Part shown: one piece after another, positions 5,040 through 7,776 of the stretch
Numbering within the stretch: position 1 is the first letter of the stretch
Layout of the letters: each line of letters starts with the position of its first letter
Origin: an uncultured Bacilli bacterium
GTDB taxonomy: Bacteria; Bacillota_I; Bacilli_A; RF39; UBA660
DNA: 7,776 nt
Reading direction: 5' to 3'
Assembly (NCBI GenBank): GCA_905235875.1
Contig: CAJONL010000120.1
Location: 1 to 7,776, forward strand
The notes under the pieces: model-generated
Database searches by the model: none
What the model was told of the DNA's origin: nothing
The model's input: only the letters and a program-made list of their open reading frames with translations
Translations under genes and position numbers: made by a program

Positions 5040-5945
5040 ATGAAGACATTAAAAGGTATGCTTGAAGTAAAAGATAACTTAAAAGAAAATTTTAATTCAA
5101 AACTGTCTGATCCAACTTTTAGACAAATTATAGAGAAGTTGAAAGTTGATAGAGAAGTACTATACAAAAATACATCAGGTATTGAAGACTGTAAAAATGA
5201 ACTTTTAAATTGTGCTAATTGTAAAGGATTAGAGTTTTGCAAAAACATGGTAACAGGCTATAGAAAAACACCTAAAACAGATGAAGGAAGTATTGTATTT
5301 ACTTATGAAGCTTGTAAGTATGAAAATAAATATTTAAGAGATAATAGTTATAAGAATAAGCTCAATTTATTTGATGTACCTAAAGCCTTAAAAGATGCTA
5401 AGATGAAAAATATTTATACTGATGATAAATCAAGAATACCAGTTATTAAGTATTTAGATAGTTTTTATAACGATTATGGAGAAAAAGAAGTAAAAGGTTT
5501 ATACTTACATGGTAATTTTGGAACTGGGAAAACATATTTAATTTCTGCACTTTTTAATGAACTTGCTAAAAAAGGGATAGAATCTTGTGTTATATGCTTT
5601 CCGGAATTTTTAAGAACCCTAAAAGCATCATTTGGAAGTACTGAAGGAACATACAGTGATAGATATAATATAGTAAAAAAATCCAAACTTCTTTTAATAG
5701 ATGATATTGGAGCAGAAAATGTTACCATTTGGGGAAGAGATGAAATACTTGGACCAATCCTTCAATATAGGATGGATGAGAAATTACCTACATTTTTTAC
5801 TTCAAATTTAACTATAAATGAACTAGAAGACCACTTAGCAATAACTAATAAAAGTGTAGATAGAGTAAAATCAAGAAGAATAATCGAGAGAATTAAGTTT
5901 TTAACTAAAGATATAGAAGTAATAGGACCAAATAGAAGAAAATGA
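5040..5945 (+). CDS. dnaI: Helicase loader / primosomal protein DnaI
   Basis: AAA+ ATPase that loads the replicative helicase ring at the origin and at restarted forks. At 301 residues it is close to the roughly 310 of the Bacillus protein. The N-terminal domain (about 1-105), which in Bacillus holds zinc and contacts the helicase, has Cys51, Cys58, Cys61, Cys67 and Cys92; C58-x2-C61 with Cys67 or Cys92 are the likely zinc ligands (inference). The AAA+ domain has Walker A G-N-F-G-T-G-K-T at 158-165 and Walker B L-L-L-I-D-D ending at 222. It also has the DnaI-specific W-G-R-D-E-I-L-G...LQYRM block and the sensor strand T-F-F-T-S-N-L. The C-terminal S-R-R-I-I-E-R-I helix holds candidate arginine-finger residues, and the ending GPNRRK is typical of the family. 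An in-frame TTG at 4998 would add 14 residues but overlaps the promoter, so 5040 is preferred. Its stop overlaps the start of the next gene. Confidence 0.96.
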   Translation: MKTLKGMLEVKDNLKENFNSKLSDPTFRQIIEKLKVDREVLYKNTSGIEDCKNELLNCANCKGLEFCKNMVTGYRKTPKTDEGSIVFTYEACKYENKYLRDNSYKNKLNLFDVPKALKDAKMKNIYTDDKSRIPVIKYLDSFYNDYGEKEVKGLYLHGNFGTGKTYLISALFNELAKKGIESCVICFPEFLRTLKASFGSTEGTYSDRYNIVKKSKLLLIDDIGAENVTIWGRDEILGPILQYRMDEKLPTFFTSNLTINELEDHLAITNKSVDRVKSRRIIERIKFLTKDIEVIGPNRRK

Positions 5946-7776
5946 AAGAGTTAACACCTAGTGTAATAAAAAGAATAAATGAATCAGGGAGTATAGATAT
6001 CTTAAGACAAAAACTTAAAATTAATCTTGACCAAGATATGTTTAAGATTTTACTTGAATACTTAGATTTAATAGTAGATAAATATGAAGGAAGATATAAA
6101 GAAACATCTTATAAAATAATAGATTTCCTAGAACTTATTGCAACATCTGAAATATCTAATTTAATGAATAAATGCTTTATGCTAAAAAAAGAAAAATATA
6201 AAATAATAGATATGTTAAAAGATGATAATAATAACTTTGATGATAGAGAAATAGTTACTTTAAAAGAATTAGCTAATAAGTTAGAAAACCTAGAAGTTAA
6301 TATTAGTTTTAATATAAATTATTTATCAATAATAGAAAACTATAATATAGTAAAGCATATATTATTTAAAGAAAAAAATAAAAATTTATCTAAACATTTA
6401 GTAGAAAATAATTCTTATTTAGTTGAAGCATTTAATAGAAAAAATGAAAATATATTAATAATGCTTACCAAAAGTTATTTAAAAGCTATAGATGATTTTG
6501 TATTAGATAAAGACTTTTATGATCTTACTTACTTTGATGAATTGCTTGAACAAATACTTAGGAATGATAAGATTTCAAAAGATGAAAAAGCTATAGAAAC
6601 TTGTATTCATATGGTATTAAATTATGATAAAAATAAAAATAAGAATAGTAGTCAGATAAATAAAGCTGTTCATTGGTATAAACATTTAGAAAAGAAACTT
6701 GATAATCCTATGTATGAAGAAGATAAAGAAGAATTAAATAATTTATATGGTATTTCTCCATATTTTAAAAAAGATGTAACAGAAGAAGGGTATATATTAG
6801 GTAAAGAAGATAATACATTTTTTAGAATTGATAAGAATAATGAATACATAATTACTATTGATAACTCATTAGGTTATGATAAAGATGATGCGCTTAGTAT
6901 TTCTAAAGAAAATGGACTTTATAAATTAAAAGTATATATTTCTGATCCCAATAGTTTTTGCTTAAAAAGTGGATTATTAATGGAAGAAGCAAGAAGAAGA
7001 GTTGAAACCATTTATAATGATAGGGAAAAAATAGGTATATTTCCTAAAGAAATAGTAGGATATTATATGTCTTTAGAACAAAGCTGTAATAGATATGCAA
7101 GATGCTATGAGTTTTTAATATCTGAAACAGGCATAATAGTAGACTTTAAAATAAAAAAAGAAATAGTAAATGTATCTCATAATTATAATTATGATGAGTT
7201 TAATAATGCATTATATAAATCAGATGAACCAAAAGAATATATTACTATACAAAATTTATTAGATTTAAGAGATATAATTAATAAGAAATATATAGGTGCT
7301 GATAATAATACTGAAGTGACAGCAGAAAAGTTACTTGAAACATTTACTTTATTTACTAATAGTAAAATAGCAGAATATTTCGCATTAAGTGGAACACCAT
7401 TTATTTATAAATACCATTCAAATAGTGATGAAAGGTTTTCAGGATTACTTGAAAAAGTCGATGAAAATAAAAAGTATAAAGAAATGGTAAAAGAAGCAAT
7501 AAGATGTGGTAATGAAAGGATATATTCAAGTGCTAAAACAAGCCACGAAGGACTTAATCTAAACTATTATTGCCATGCAACTTCACCACTTCATAATTAC
7601 TCAGATATATTACTTAACGAATGTGAAGATATGTTTTATTTTGATAATCCTAGTGATAAGGAAGCTTATTTATTTGAAAAATATTTAAATAATGAGATAG
7701 AATATATAAATGAAAAAATTACTATGCTAGATAGATATAGAGAAAAATATGAAAAAGCTAAAGTAAGATGTAAAAG
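5942..7776 (+). CDS. Divergent RNase II/R-family (RNB) protein, truncated by window end
   Basis: Predicted 3'-5' exoribonuclease-like protein acting on RNA in the cytoplasm. The reading frame is open for 611 codons to the last base with no stop. It begins at an ATG overlapping the dnaI stop (ATGA), with no strong ribosome site, so its translation is probably coupled to dnaI. Residues about 1-265 have no recognised domain: they look mostly helical and Lys/Asn/Glu-rich, where RNase II and R have beta-barrel cold-shock domains. The RNB domain covers about 300-570. Motif I, I-T-I-D-N-S-L-G-Y-D-K-D-D-A-L, supplies Asp307, Asp313, Asp315 and Asp316, with the same +6, +8, +9 spacing as the metal-binding aspartates of RNase II. 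Other matches are M-S-L...E-F-L-I-S-E-T-G-I (about 380-401) and S-H-E-G-L...Y-Y-C-H-A-T-S-P at about 534-549. The usual P-I-R-R-Y reads P-L-H-N-Y (549-553), so the catalytic-region arginines are absent. A C-terminal S1 domain would lie beyond the window. RNB membership is confident; activity is uncertain. Confidence 0.85.
   Translation, partial: MKELTPSVIKRINESGSIDILRQKLKINLDQDMFKILLEYLDLIVDKYEGRYKETSYKIIDFLELIATSEISNLMNKCFMLKKEKYKIIDMLKDDNNNFDDREIVTLKELANKLENLEVNISFNINYLSIIENYNIVKHILFKEKNKNLSKHLVENNSYLVEAFNRKNENILIMLTKSYLKAIDDFVLDKDFYDLTYFDELLEQILRNDKISKDEKAIETCIHMVLNYDKNKNKNSSQINKAVHWYKHLEKKLDNPMYEEDKEELNNLYGISPYFKKDVTEEGYILGKEDNTFFRIDKNNEYIITIDNSLGYDKDDALSISKENGLYKLKVYISDPNSFCLKSGLLMEEARRRVETIYNDREKIGIFPKEIVGYYMSLEQSCNRYARCYEFLISETGIIVDFKIKKEIVNVSHNYNYDEFNNALYKSDEPKEYITIQNLLDLRDIINKKYIGADNNTEVTAEKLLETFTLFTNSKIAEYFALSGTPFIYKYHSNSDERFSGLLEKVDENKKYKEMVKEAIRCGNERIYSSAKTSHEGLNLNYYCHATSPLHNYSDILLNECEDMFYFDNPSDKEAYLFEKYLNNEIEYINEKITMLDRYREKYEKAKVRCK

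Noticed and set aside
5018..5248. Minus-strand 76-codon open frame opposite the start of dnaI
   Set aside because: It overlaps the dnaI promoter and zinc-domain codons, with no initiation signals or family resemblance.
5474..5728. Minus-strand 84-codon open frame opposite the Walker motifs of dnaI
   Set aside because: Shadow of a strongly conserved ATPase region.

Overview
The window comes from a very A+T-rich, low-GC Gram-positive bacterium (a Firmicutes/Bacilli-type lineage). The evidence is a DnaI helicase loader, which is typical of that group, strong GGAGG Shine-Dalgarno sites, AT-rich intrinsic terminators with T-tails, and a Lys/Asn/Ile-heavy proteome with A/T-ending codons. Tryptophan is written TGG throughout. 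The dnaI frame ends with TGA exactly where the family normally ends, so the standard bacterial code fits better than the TGA=Trp code of mycoplasmas. Two peptidoglycan enzymes also imply a walled cell. I cannot name the species; an uncultured gut-type Bacilli relative is a guess. All recognised genes are on the + strand.

Layout: (1) 3-641, the 3' end of proS (prolyl-tRNA synthetase), whose start lies left of the window. (2) 799-1374, a short membrane-anchored lytic transglycosylase-like protein with its own promoter and terminator. (3) 1470-2654, a membrane-anchored L,D-transpeptidase carrying three bacterial Ig-like repeats and a C-terminal YkuD catalytic domain. (4) 2752-4257 and 4273-4968, a two-gene unit: a zinc-ribbon / lysine-rich repeat / transmembrane / DUF4352 protein, then a CmpB-family multi-pass membrane protein, closed by a clear terminator. 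(5) 5040-5945 and 5942 to beyond the window, dnaI overlapping by ATGA a divergent RNase II/R-family (RNB) protein that is cut off by the right edge.

The middle of the window is a cell-envelope block: one enzyme predicted to cut glycan strands, one predicted to make 3-3 cross-links, and two membrane proteins of unknown role. The right part joins replication initiation (DnaI loads the replicative helicase) to a predicted exoribonuclease by translational coupling. Four promoter candidates are visible and each has an extended -10 (TGn) element; two of them imply very short 5' leaders.

The most unusual item is the RNB protein. It keeps the four catalytic-site aspartates with exact family spacing, but the usual arginine pair of the TSPIRRY-type motif reads His-Asn, and the usual N-terminal cold-shock OB domains appear to be replaced by about 265 residues that look helical. 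The second is the zinc-ribbon/DUF4352 protein, whose cytoplasmic part contains about five degenerate basic repeats. No mobile element, CRISPR array, tRNA or rRNA was seen, and no gene-free stretch exceeds 300 bases.
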